Assembly: GCF_016056275.1 (NCBI RefSeq)
Contig: NZ_JAECZA010000006.1
Coordinates: 24,701-88,700 of the forward strand
Direction of reading: 5' to 3'
Source: Dendronalium phyllosphericum CENA369
GTDB taxonomy: Bacteria; Cyanobacteriota; Cyanobacteriia; Cyanobacteriales; Nostocaceae
DNA: 64,000 nucleotides
Every line of letters starts with the position of its first letter. Within the stretch, counting starts at the first letter, position 1. The position numbers and the translations under genes were made by a program. The notes beneath the pieces were generated by a model, which saw only the letters and a program-made list of their open reading frames with translations, did not search any database and was not told the DNA's origin. Below, piece after piece: positions 45,696 to 54,628 of the stretch.

Positions 45696-46253
45696 CTATC
45701 TTCTCACATTTCGTTGCAAACTTTCAACTAATCGCTTGACTTTTAGATCCAGCGAGTAGCCACGACGCGACGAAACAATGAAAGTTCCAGCATAGCGGTC
45801 ATGCCAAGCTTGCCGCAACTGGTTATCAGAAAACGCGTTACTACAGTCAATAGCCAGAGGAAGTACTAGCAGTATAGCAGTGGGATTGGCGCGGATGTTA
45901 TTTAAAGCAATGGAAACCAAAAGGGCACCAAGGCAAATTATAACTTCTCGTTTTATTAGCGCCTGCAATTCTGGAATTCTACCCACTACTTGCCCATCTT
46001 CAACTTCGAGAATCTTTAAATCGAACGCCCAACGCCCCAAACTTTGCCCTTGATTGTTGTATACCACCAGCACCCGCAAAACCAGCCAAAGTAAGACGAA
46101 AACCAGGATTTCAACAAATTGAATCCCGACACCACTACTTCCCAATAAGGAACTAACTAACCAAACGCCGAGGAAATCAAGCGCTAATGCCATGCCTCGT
46201 CGCGCAATTTCGGCTTTAGGATAATGTTTTTGGGGAATTCGTTCGATAGTCAT
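45696..46253 (-). CDS. RDD-family membrane protein
   Basis: About 185 residues from ATG 46253. It has the RDD start AEIARRGMALALDFLGVWL with the Arg-Asp pair, three hydrophobic helices and NNQGQSLGRWAFDLKILE. An upstream extension of the open frame to 46535 has no membrane or RDD features and overlaps a divergent gene, so it is rejected. Function of RDD proteins is varied; ion exchange has been shown for some. It is convergent with nothing close by. Confidence 0.85.
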   Translation of the reverse strand: MTIERIPQKHYPKAEIARRGMALALDFLGVWLVSSLLGSSGVGIQFVEILVFVLLWLVLRVLVVYNNQGQSLGRWAFDLKILEVEDGQVVGRIPELQALIKREVIICLGALLVSIALNNIRANPTAILLVLPLAIDCSNAFSDNQLRQAWHDRYAGTFIVSSRRGYSLDLKVKRLVESLQRNVRR

Positions 46254-46383
46254 ACAAAATAGGTGTTTATAGTTAGAGGTTGGGAAATAATCATTGCTCC
46301 TGTTTTTAATATTAAAGTGATGGCTTAAATACTTGGGCACTTCCAAAGAATCAAAATAATTTAACCACGATAAATAAAACAGT

Positions 46384-46590
46384 ATGACAGAGGCAGAGGA
46401 ACCAGATAACCCAGAACAGCAACAGGATAAGTTCGATCCCGTAACAGATGAGAGAGACTGGTCAGCAGCGGATACAGAATTAGCTTGTTTCGCACTTGCT
46501 AGAAACAAAGGGAAACGGTTGGTTAAAATCATCAATACTGGAGAGGAACCTCTGCCATTTATTTGTATTTTTGAGGATTACCCAGAATGA
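46384..46590 (+). CDS. Small acidic hypothetical protein
   Basis: A 68-residue protein, acidic at the N-terminus (TEAEEPDNPEQQQDKFDPV) with the core TELACFALARNKGKRLVKIIN. No family recognised. It overlaps the next gene by 4 nt (ATGA), which supports both as an expressed pair. Confidence 0.65.
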   Translation: MTEAEEPDNPEQQQDKFDPVTDERDWSAADTELACFALARNKGKRLVKIINTGEEPLPFICIFEDYPE

Positions 46591-46841
46591 CATCCATCAG
46601 CACAACTGCTAATCAAATTCCAGTCAGTACAATTATTCCCATGCTGATTGCTATTAATGACCGTGACTACCCGCGTTTTAAAGAATTAGAGAAAAGTTTT
46701 GTTAATCAGTATGGGATTGAGGTGTGGAAGGATGTTTTTAATTTCCGCGTCTTACCAGCACTTGACCAACAATCCAATAGATGGCTACTACAAGCGTGGT
46801 GCAGTAAGGGAATCGTGAGTGTTAAAGATGTGCTTGAATGA
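46587..46841 (+). CDS. Small hypothetical protein
   Basis: An 84-residue protein, mostly helical (IPMLIAINDRDYPRFKELEKSFV; YGIEVWKDVFNFRVLPAL). No family recognised. Its start overlaps the stop of the gene before it. moeA begins 52 nt downstream, so the three may share a transcript. Confidence 0.68.
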   Translation: MTSISTTANQIPVSTIIPMLIAINDRDYPRFKELEKSFVNQYGIEVWKDVFNFRVLPALDQQSNRWLLQAWCSKGIVSVKDVLE

Positions 46842-46893
46842 TTCTAAGGATGATTACTAATTATTTAAAGATTAAAAACTAAAGTTATTTACT

Positions 46894-48141
46894 ATGCCCT
46901 CAGTCAGCGATGCAGAAGCAATTATTTTAAATTTGGTGCAATTGTTAAATAATCGGCAAGATGTGGAAATTATAGATTTGCTAACAGCGGATGGTCGGAT
47001 TTTGGCAACGCCTGTTATTAGTCCGCTTGATTTTCCTCATTGGGATAATTCAGCAATGGATGGCTATGCAGTACGCTACGAAGATGTGCAGCACTCTAAC
47101 ACCGAACAGCCAGCAGTTTTAGAAATTGTTGAAGAGATTCCAGCAGGAAATCAACCGAAATCGACAATTCAACTAAGACAAGCAGCACGGATTTTCACAG
47201 GTGCGGTGATGCCGGTCGGGGCGGATACTGTCATTATGCAAGAAAAAACACGCCGAGAAACAAATCGCGTTTTTATCCTGGCTGCACCAACAAAGCCGCA
47301 AGAATTTGTCAGACACAAAGCGTCTTTTTACCAAGCTGGAACACAACTACTACCAGCAGGAATTAAATTAAATGCCCAAGAAATTGCTGTATTAGCTGCG
47401 GTGCAATGTTCCAAATTAAATGTTTTCCGCCGTCCGCGTGTAGCAATTTTTTCGACTGGTGACGAGTTGGTAACTCTCGATAAACCGCTGCAACCCGGAC
47501 AAATTGTCGATTCAAATCAATATGCCCTCGCAGCTTTGGTAAAAGAAAGCGGGGCAGAACCTTTATTATTGGGTATTGTGAAAGATGACCCAGTTGCACT
47601 TAAGCAAGTCTTTAGTCATGCCATAGCTAATGCCGATATAGTTATCTCTTCTGGCGGGGTTTCTGTCGGAGATTATGACTATGTTGACCAAATTTTGAAG
47701 TCGCTAGAGGCAAAAATTCACATTCATTCTGTGGAAATGCGTCCAGGAAAACCTCTTACCGTCGCTACTTTCCCAACTCAAAATTCACCAATTTACTTTG
47801 GTTTACCTGGAAATCCGGCGGCTGTATTGGTAACTTTCTGGCGATTTGTCCAACCGACTATTAAGAAACTTTCAGGGCTGGCTGAAGGTTGGCAACCAGT
47901 ATTTGTGAAAGCGCGATCGCATGATGAATTGCGATCGGACGGCAAGCGTGAAACTTATATTTGGGGTAGTTTAAATGTAGTTGATGGAGTTTACGAATTT
48001 CACAAAGCTGGTGGCAGTCATAGTTCTGGTAATTTAATTAATTTAGCTCAAACCAATGCCTTAGCCGTTCTACCAACAGGTACAACATTAATTTCTCCCC
48101 AACAAGAGGTACAAATTTTACAACTAACAACTGACAACTGA
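46894..48141 (+). CDS. moeA: Molybdopterin molybdotransferase
   Basis: MoeA inserts molybdate into adenylated molybdopterin. The 415-residue protein has the family marks DFPHWDNSAMDGYAV, FTGAVMPVGADTVIMQE, the GDELV motif, SSGGVSVGDYDYV and VEMRPGKPLTVA...GLPGNPAAVLVTF. It is full length. The last few residues (QLTTDN) and the stop come from CAACTGACAACTGAC repeats. Confidence 0.95.
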   Translation: MPSVSDAEAIILNLVQLLNNRQDVEIIDLLTADGRILATPVISPLDFPHWDNSAMDGYAVRYEDVQHSNTEQPAVLEIVEEIPAGNQPKSTIQLRQAARIFTGAVMPVGADTVIMQEKTRRETNRVFILAAPTKPQEFVRHKASFYQAGTQLLPAGIKLNAQEIAVLAAVQCSKLNVFRRPRVAIFSTGDELVTLDKPLQPGQIVDSNQYALAALVKESGAEPLLLGIVKDDPVALKQVFSHAIANADIVISSGGVSVGDYDYVDQILKSLEAKIHIHSVEMRPGKPLTVATFPTQNSPIYFGLPGNPAAVLVTFWRFVQPTIKKLSGLAEGWQPVFVKARSHDELRSDGKRETYIWGSLNVVDGVYEFHKAGGSHSSGNLINLAQTNALAVLPTGTTLISPQQEVQILQLTTDN

Positions 48142-48153
48142 CAACTGACAACA

Positions 48154-48804
48154 TTAATTTTTCTTACGATTTATCCAAATACCTCTTAATCCTGCTGCTT
48201 TAGCTCCTTGATAGTCTTCTACAATACTGTCACCAATGTGCCATGCTGCTGAAGGCGGACAGTTATGTTTTTCTAGGGCGATCGCAAAAATTTGGGGATC
48301 GGGTTTAGCTGCGCGTGCTTGAGTAGAAATGGTCACAGATTGGAAATAATTGCTCAATCCTAAACTTTGTAATACTGAATAAATACGGGAATCGAAATTA
48401 GACAATACCCCTAGTTCTATTCCTAATCGCTGCCAGTTTACTAAAGATTGAAAGACATCGGGATACACAAACCACGGTTCGGCAGTACCAAAATGGATAT
48501 AAAGTTCGCTAAAAAAAGCAGAAAAATCAGAAAACTGCTTGATGACACCTGCACTTTCAAAAGTATTTAGGGCAATTGTCCGCCACCAATCAAATTCGCG
48601 TTGCGGGATATCTTGGGCTTCGGCATCTGGGAAGATGGGTGGTGGTGCTGCTTTAAAGCTTTGGATAAATGTTTTATTTAATGTTTCGGCTGAAACTTCA
48701 ACCTCAAATTCATGGGCTATCTGCCGATAAACTTCGCCCACACTACCTTTAACTCCGAAGAGTGTGCCCACAGCATCTAAAAAAATAACTTTTGGTCGTT
48801 CCAT
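48154..48804 (-). CDS. HAD-IA family hydrolase
   Basis: A 216-residue HAD-superfamily hydrolase like HDHD3. Motif I is FLDAVGTLFG with the nucleophilic Asp, motif II is in LGVLSNFDSR, the Lys is in RAAKPDPQIF and motif IV is HIGDSIVEDYQGAKAAG. The substrate is unknown; small phosphoesters are likely. Convergent with moeA. Confidence 0.9.
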   Translation of the reverse strand: MERPKVIFLDAVGTLFGVKGSVGEVYRQIAHEFEVEVSAETLNKTFIQSFKAAPPPIFPDAEAQDIPQREFDWWRTIALNTFESAGVIKQFSDFSAFFSELYIHFGTAEPWFVYPDVFQSLVNWQRLGIELGVLSNFDSRIYSVLQSLGLSNYFQSVTISTQARAAKPDPQIFAIALEKHNCPPSAAWHIGDSIVEDYQGAKAAGLRGIWINRKKN

Positions 48805-48935
48805 AATACCAAGTGCTTAAGTCCTAAAAAGCCAGCGCCTCTAGGTCTTCTTCTAGCGATCGCTTATGGAGGAAACCCCCAAGCGTGCTACCTCTCCTGT
48901 GGAAGCGACTGGCATTGTTGTTCGAGCAGGATTTG

Positions 48936-49508
48936 TTATAACCTAGTCTTCCATGTTAAAACCATAAAACCAACAAAACCGCCAATTATGTTCATCATCA
49001 TGTCATAAATTGTATCCCAGTAGTAAGCGGCAAATATCCGATAATTTATTGAGCTTGAGCGAGAACGCAAAAGATACTCAAGAAATTCGTTTAAATTGCC
49101 AATTAAACAAATGAATCCAATTACAAAAATTAGGTTTTGCCACCATTTTAAAGTTTTCCATATATCTGTAAATATAGGTAAAAAGATAATTACAACTACC
49201 AGTGCCCAGCAAAAATGCTCTAATCGGTTGAGCCAAAACCATGAATAAGGAATGATATTTTTTTCAATCATCCATTTGATCCAGCTTTCAATTAGAGGAT
49301 AGAGTAAAACTGTAGCTAGATAAATTCTTCGTTCTTTTTCGGTTAATTTTGCTTCTAATTGAGTAAATCTAAAAATAAAAAATAATCCAAACCAAATTAC
49401 TACCATTACTACCCAGTTAGAAAAGATAGTAAAGGAAAACAAAATTAAACAAGTGGCAAAAAAAATCCAAAACCAGTTTGATTGCAGAATTTTAAAGATT
49501 TTTGTCAT
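48936..49508 (-). CDS. Multi-pass membrane protein of unknown function
   Basis: A 190-residue protein with about five hydrophobic helices. The conserved-looking polar positions are NRLEHFCW in the middle and YWDTIYDMMMNIIGGFVGF near the end, a DxxxD...N...G pattern seen in DUF2238-like and VanZ-like membrane proteins. No functional claim is made. Confidence 0.72.
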   Translation of the reverse strand: MTKIFKILQSNWFWIFFATCLILFSFTIFSNWVVMVVIWFGLFFIFRFTQLEAKLTEKERRIYLATVLLYPLIESWIKWMIEKNIIPYSWFWLNRLEHFCWALVVVIIFLPIFTDIWKTLKWWQNLIFVIGFICLIGNLNEFLEYLLRSRSSSINYRIFAAYYWDTIYDMMMNIIGGFVGFMVLTWKTRL

Positions 49509-49583
49509 TCTAAGTTTAGATAAAAACTAATATAGGTAAGGCATAGGCCCTACCTATATTTTTATTGTTGTATTCTAAAATTT

Positions 49584-50777
49584 CTACTCAGAAAGTGTTT
49601 CTATAATAGGACGAACTAGCCAATTAAAACCAACTTTTAACTGATGATCTAAAGTTGGCATCCGATATAGATAGGCAAGACGACGGGCAATATATGCCAA
49701 AGTACCATCTAGTTTGATTCCTAAGCCTGATAAGGTGGCGTTATCTATGCCCAGTGCCATCATTTCCCCTAACTGCTGGTAGCGGAAGGGAAGTAAGGGG
49801 CGATTGGTGAGAGAAGCCCAGATATTCCAAGCTGTGTAATCAGCTTGTTGAAAAGCAGCTTGTGCAGTAGCGGGGACTTGTTGACCTTCAGCATCACGAC
49901 AGTCTACTAAATCTCCTAAAGCAAAGATTTCTGGATGACCAAGAACTTGCAAAGTCGATTCACTACTGATTTGACCGCCCTGATTTTGTTTAAGAGGAAG
50001 TGCTTTAATTACAGGAGCAACTCGCGTTCCTACAGTCCAAATTACTAAATCTACAGGAATTGTGTCTACCTGATTTTTGTACTCTAGGGATATGGTATCT
50101 TGCTCAATTGATTCAACTTTGGTTTCTAAATCCAGAAATACACCTCGTGCTTCTAAAGCTTTGTTGGCAACTTCACGGTTAAATTCTGGGGAAGTTCGCA
50201 AAATTTGGTCGCTGATTTCAATTAGTCGGAAACGTCCTCTTTCTCCTAATCTGTCTGCTAGTTTACAGGCTAATTCCACGCCGCTGTATCCAGCCCCAAC
50301 AATTGCCACGCGAATTTTATCTAATTCCGATTCTTCTAATACTCGCAGGCGTTCTTCTAAACGATAGGCATCATTGATGGTGCGGAATGGGTGGGCGTAG
50401 GATATCGCACCGGGAACCATATCTAATGGTGTTTCTCCACCTAGAGCTAGCACTAATCTGTCGTAGGGAATTTCTGGCCCGTCTTGTAAATGTACTCGCT
50501 GCTGGTCGGTGTCAATTCCAGACACAACGGCTTGGTAAAAACGCACACCAGTACCTTGTAAAATTTCTTCAAAGGGTGGGGCAATTTCCCAGGTTTGTAG
50601 TTCCCCTGTAAGTAATTCGTACAGTAAAGGGGAAAATAAAAAGCGATCGCTTCGATCTACCAGCACAATTTCAGGTTTTTGTGTAGCTTCCCAAGGTAAC
50701 TGGCTTAAGCGCAAAGCTGTGTAGAGACCACCAAAGCCTCCACCAAGGATACATATTCTCGCGGTTTGTTGAGTCAT
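49584..50777 (-). CDS. Type II NADH dehydrogenase-like FAD oxidoreductase
   Basis: A 397-residue flavoprotein with two dinucleotide loops: ICILGGGFGGLYTALRL for FAD at the N-terminus and VAIVGAGYSGVELACKLA for NAD(P)H near residue 155. The FAD site ending FALGDLVD is also present. Length and pattern fit the Ndb-type quinone reductases of cyanobacteria, which pass electrons from NADH to plastoquinone without pumping. A C-terminal amphipathic tail (KVGFNWLVRPII) probably contacts the membrane. Confidence 0.9.
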   Translation of the reverse strand: MTQQTARICILGGGFGGLYTALRLSQLPWEATQKPEIVLVDRSDRFLFSPLLYELLTGELQTWEIAPPFEEILQGTGVRFYQAVVSGIDTDQQRVHLQDGPEIPYDRLVLALGGETPLDMVPGAISYAHPFRTINDAYRLEERLRVLEESELDKIRVAIVGAGYSGVELACKLADRLGERGRFRLIEISDQILRTSPEFNREVANKALEARGVFLDLETKVESIEQDTISLEYKNQVDTIPVDLVIWTVGTRVAPVIKALPLKQNQGGQISSESTLQVLGHPEIFALGDLVDCRDAEGQQVPATAQAAFQQADYTAWNIWASLTNRPLLPFRYQQLGEMMALGIDNATLSGLGIKLDGTLAYIARRLAYLYRMPTLDHQLKVGFNWLVRPIIETLSE

Positions 50778-50965
50778 CGTTTCTATAGGACTGTCAATCC
50801 CAGCAGGGCAACTAACTTCAGTGTAATGATTTCTTTGAGTCTAGTGCCATCAGCCAACTATCTGAATATTTTCCTTAATGCAGTTCGTAGGCTGGTAATA
50901 GCTACACTTTGACAAAACCACATTTTTCATCACAGCGGATAGCACGAGTCAAGAAATTGAGACTA

Positions 50966-52594
50966 CTAAAATGTCAAGCGATCGCTCCACTTTTCTAACA
51001 TTTTATTACTCACTCCTGGAACTCGTTCTATATCTTGTAAGGATGTAAATTTTTGCTGTTGGCGAGTAATAATTATTCGCTGGGCTAACTTTTTACCTAT
51101 ACCTGGAAGAGTTGTTAATTCCTCTAAACTTGCTGTATTGAGATTAATTTTTTGAATACCTTTGTTCTCATTGGATGAAGATACTTTTATCTGAGGGCAT
51201 TCTTTTTCTTGCTGTTTAACTTTCTTTTGAATCACTGGTGGTAAGCCAGGTTTTACTTTGGTATAAAGTCGGGCAAATTCGCGCACATAATGGGCTGCTA
51301 CTGTCGGACTTTCAATTACTACAAGTGTCTCATCGTTACCACTATTAGCAGCGTCTGACCAATTGTGCGAACCTGTAATTACTGTTTGGCTATCAATTAC
51401 TGCAAACTTGTGATGCAACAAATCGCCTTTGGGTAGAGTAGGTACGCCTACAGTTGTAATCGGATTTTGCCAAGGATGATTATCAACTTCGTATTTACAT
51501 TTATTACTAAAAGCAACCCCCATCATGTCTAAAGCTTCACTATACGGACGATAAGCAAATTGGGGGTCAATTAAAGCACGAATTGCTACATTTTGTTGAT
51601 GGCGATTTTCTAAGATATTAGCAAGACGCTGTTCGGAAAAAACAAATAATGCCATATCTATAGATTTGGTTGCTGAATTTAAAGTTTTACCAATTAAACC
51701 ATTACTACTGTTATTCCAAGGTTGAGTAGGTGAAATAGGCGAAAATTGTACTGTAACTTGAGTTTGCCCTAAGGCGATTGTTTTTGGCGCTCGCATCGGT
51801 TTTTTCGCACCAAATCTACTATCTAACTTACCTCCTGGCCCATCGCCCCACATAATGTTAAATTCTTCTGTAAATAAAGATGCTAATTCTGGGCTGTCAA
51901 TTTGTAATAAATTATTAGCATTGCCTAGGCTTTGAGAATTTGTAAAATCACCAAAAGTATCACTTAAAGTAAAATTAGCCGAAGTTACAATTACAATGCG
52001 ATTGTCTACGATCGCAAACTTGTGATGCATCAAGCTACTACCAACCGAACCATCAGCGCGATCGTCAATCCAAGGAATTTTAGCGTCTTGTAAAATTATT
52101 AATGCATCTCTTTGCTTGATTTCCTCTGATGATATTTTATTATCTCGATTAACATCTACAAAGCGCTGAAATTCTTGGTAGCGTTCTCGTTCTCTTGGTG
52201 TCAACTTCTTGATTTCAGCGGCTGTCCAGCTACTCCAAGGGTGACTGTAGGTATTTTCTAAAATTACCCTGACTTTAATCCCGGCTTGCTGTTTGTCTGC
52301 AAGTGCTTGGGCAACTTTAGGTAAACGTAATTCTTGTACTGCCACATCAACTGTAGATTTAGCCTGGGAAATAGCATCGACAATCTGTTTTTCTAAATCA
52401 TCCCCAAGGCGGGTTTGCTGACGGTAAGGCTCTTTGTATTCTGAAGACTCAGAATGGTTAAAGTAAACTTTAACGAATGGGTCTTGTGGTAAGAGTGCTG
52501 GACGCTGATTGTGTGACTGGACTCGTTGACAAGCCGCGATCGCAAATATCAAAGAAAAGATAAAAAAATATTTTTGTCTCGAAAGAATTTGCAC
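50966..52594 (-). CDS. Phospholipase D-like lipoprotein with EF-hand-like loop and C-terminal HhH domain
   Basis: A 542-residue protein starting at GTG 52594. A lipobox-like FAIAAC suggests a lipoprotein. Two PLD half-domains follow, each with an HHKFA(I/V)(V/I)D motif and a downstream N-containing strand (TSANFTLSD; GSHNWSD). Between the first domain's strands lies DVNRDNKISSEE, an EF-hand-like calcium loop (about residues 140-155). The C-terminus is a ComEA-type helix-hairpin-helix (INLNTASLEELTTLPGIGKKLAQRI) of the DNA-binding type. An extracellular nuclease is a plausible role. Confidence 0.87.
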   Translation of the reverse strand: MQILSRQKYFFIFSLIFAIAACQRVQSHNQRPALLPQDPFVKVYFNHSESSEYKEPYRQQTRLGDDLEKQIVDAISQAKSTVDVAVQELRLPKVAQALADKQQAGIKVRVILENTYSHPWSSWTAAEIKKLTPRERERYQEFQRFVDVNRDNKISSEEIKQRDALIILQDAKIPWIDDRADGSVGSSLMHHKFAIVDNRIVIVTSANFTLSDTFGDFTNSQSLGNANNLLQIDSPELASLFTEEFNIMWGDGPGGKLDSRFGAKKPMRAPKTIALGQTQVTVQFSPISPTQPWNNSSNGLIGKTLNSATKSIDMALFVFSEQRLANILENRHQQNVAIRALIDPQFAYRPYSEALDMMGVAFSNKCKYEVDNHPWQNPITTVGVPTLPKGDLLHHKFAVIDSQTVITGSHNWSDAANSGNDETLVVIESPTVAAHYVREFARLYTKVKPGLPPVIQKKVKQQEKECPQIKVSSSNENKGIQKINLNTASLEELTTLPGIGKKLAQRIIITRQQQKFTSLQDIERVPGVSNKMLEKWSDRLTF

Positions 52595-52812
52595 GGGAAT
52601 CTGCTAAAAGTGGATTGTAAGCGAATAAATTTATAATTCCCAAAATGTCATAGACCAAAAGAGTTTTAAGCTGAGAAAAAATCCACCCATTGATGTAGAA
52701 TATTTCAAATTTTGTCAAGATTAATTAACTTATCTATAGAGATTCGTAGTGGGATTTTCCCTTACTCCCCATTTTCATTGCCAGCGTGTGTTTCCATTCA
52801 ATTTTTTGTGAT

Positions 52813-53976
52813 ATGCAAATATATTTAGATCACAGTGCTACTACTCCCACTCGCCCAGAAGCGATCGCCGCAATGCAAGCAGTTCTCACCCAAGAGTGGG
52901 GAAATCCTTCTAGCTTGCATGAATGGGGACAAAGGGCAGCAACAATTGTGGAACAAGCAAGATTGCAAGTAGCTGGATTAATTAACGCTGCTAATCCAGA
53001 ATCTCTAATCTTTACTTCAGGTGGTACTGAGGCAGACAATCAGGCAATAATGGGTGTTGCGAGGTTGTATGTTGTACCTCAACATATGATTATTTCTCAT
53101 GTTGAGCATTCCGCAATTTCCGAAACAGCGCGATCGCTAGAAATGTGGGGTTGGGAAGTTACGCGCTTGTGTGTAGATGCTAAAGGCAGAATCAACCCCC
53201 TAGATTTAAAAGCTGCATTACGACATAACACTGTTTTAGTTTCCACAATCTACGGACAAAGTGAAGTAGGGACAGTACAACCAATTGCAGAACTAGGAAA
53301 TATCGCGCGATCGCATGGAGTTTTGTTCCATACAGATGCCGTGCAAGCTGTGGGACGCTTACCTATTAACGTGCAAACATTACCCGTTGATTTACTCAGC
53401 ATATCCAGCCATAAATTATATGGGCCGCAAGGTGTAGGAGCGTTATACGTGCGTTCTGGTGTAGAGTTAGCGCCCTTAATTTATGGTGGTGGACAAGAAA
53501 TGGGAATGCGTTCTGGGACTCAAGCAGTACCCATAATTGCAGGCTTTGGCGTAGCAGCCGAACTAGCAGCACAAGAATTGCCTACTGAAACACCCAGATT
53601 AATTAAATTACGCGATCGCTTGTTCGATCTATTAGCTGACGTTCCTGGGTTAGTACCCACAGGCGAACGCGATCGGCGTTTACCTCACCATGTCAGTTTC
53701 TGCCTAGAACATGCTGATAGACAAAAACTCAATGGTAAAACCTTAGTGCGACAGCTCAACCTTGCTGGCATTGGTATCAGTGCTGGTGCTGCTTGTCATA
53801 GTGGTAAACTTAGCCCCAGCCCAATACTTTTAGCGATGGGTTATTCGGATAAAGCCGCCTTGGGGGGAATTCGTATGACATTAGGGCGCGATACCACAGA
53901 AGCCGATGTAGATTGGACAGCAATGGTTTTAAAGCAAGTTTTGTACAGACTATCGCCAGATTTATCTCTAGCTTAA
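52813..53976 (+). CDS. Cysteine desulfurase (NifS/IscS family)
   Basis: About 387 residues from ATG 52813 (a GTG at 52786 is also open). A PLP-dependent enzyme that takes sulfur from cysteine. Landmarks: YLDHSATTP start, TSGGTEADNQAIMG, the HVEHSAI region, TDAVQAVG, the PLP Lys in SISSHKLYGP and the active Cys in SAGAACHSG. The Cys loop fits IscS/NifS-type rather than SufS. It has no linked iscU or nif genes here, so its scaffold partner is unknown. Confidence 0.92.
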   Translation: MQIYLDHSATTPTRPEAIAAMQAVLTQEWGNPSSLHEWGQRAATIVEQARLQVAGLINAANPESLIFTSGGTEADNQAIMGVARLYVVPQHMIISHVEHSAISETARSLEMWGWEVTRLCVDAKGRINPLDLKAALRHNTVLVSTIYGQSEVGTVQPIAELGNIARSHGVLFHTDAVQAVGRLPINVQTLPVDLLSISSHKLYGPQGVGALYVRSGVELAPLIYGGGQEMGMRSGTQAVPIIAGFGVAAELAAQELPTETPRLIKLRDRLFDLLADVPGLVPTGERDRRLPHHVSFCLEHADRQKLNGKTLVRQLNLAGIGISAGAACHSGKLSPSPILLAMGYSDKAALGGIRMTLGRDTTEADVDWTAMVLKQVLYRLSPDLSLA

Positions 53977-54199
53977 GCTTAAGGAAACTTTGATAATTAC
54001 CCTAAATAATGACCGTCAAAGGTCATATGTCAGCTTAGAGGTTGTTTGAAAAGTGTTTAGGCTGTAATTTTAATCGAAAATTTAATTTTATCAATAGAGA
54101 ATATGGGGTATTGCATAGACAATTTTGGCAATACCCAATCCGAAATCTGAGTATCCGAGATTAGTATTATCCAGGTACTGGAGCAATGATAACTCTTAG

Positions 54200-54625
54200 T
54201 TATTTAGCTAATTCTGGTATAGTGGCTTCTAACTTCAGACAGTTAGCCCCATCAACTTGTAACTGGTACTCTACTTTATCCATTAAACGACTCATGATCA
54301 GCCAACCATAGCCACCTTCTTGTTTATCTGTAGGGTTAGGTGGGAAATAGGTAGCCATATCAAAACCTTCACCATAGTCCCAAACCTCTAAGGCAATATC
54401 TCGTTCTTTCAGTTCCAAACGCAGTAAAACAGGCACGTTCGCTTGCTCTTTGTGAGCGTGACGTACTACATTTGAATATGCTTCTACCAAAGCTAATCGC
54501 AAACGACTAGATTGCCGCGACCAATCAACAGATTCTCCTAACTGAATTTTTAAACATCCTAGCAACCAGTGTTCGACAATGTTTAAATAATTCAAGTCAC
54601 TTGGTACATGCAGCTCACTTTTCAT
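54200..54625 (-). CDS. Anti-sigma-factor-like ATP-binding protein (RsbW/SpoIIAB type)
   Basis: About 141 residues from ATG 54625 with a GHKL ATPase fold: RLALVEAYSNVVRHAHK is the N-box, EVWDYGEGFD the G1 box and GGYGWLIMSRLMDKV the G2 box. Such proteins are serine kinases that switch partner proteins. It starts 3 nt after the stop of an RsbU-type phosphatase gene, so the two form a partner-switch pair. Confidence 0.9.
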   Translation of the reverse strand: MKSELHVPSDLNYLNIVEHWLLGCLKIQLGESVDWSRQSSRLRLALVEAYSNVVRHAHKEQANVPVLLRLELKERDIALEVWDYGEGFDMATYFPPNPTDKQEGGYGWLIMSRLMDKVEYQLQVDGANCLKLEATIPELAK

Positions 54626-54628
54626 CAC

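Noticed and set aside
46254..46535. N-terminal extension of the RDD protein
   Set aside because: It lacks RDD features and overlaps a divergent gene pair with its own coupled starts.
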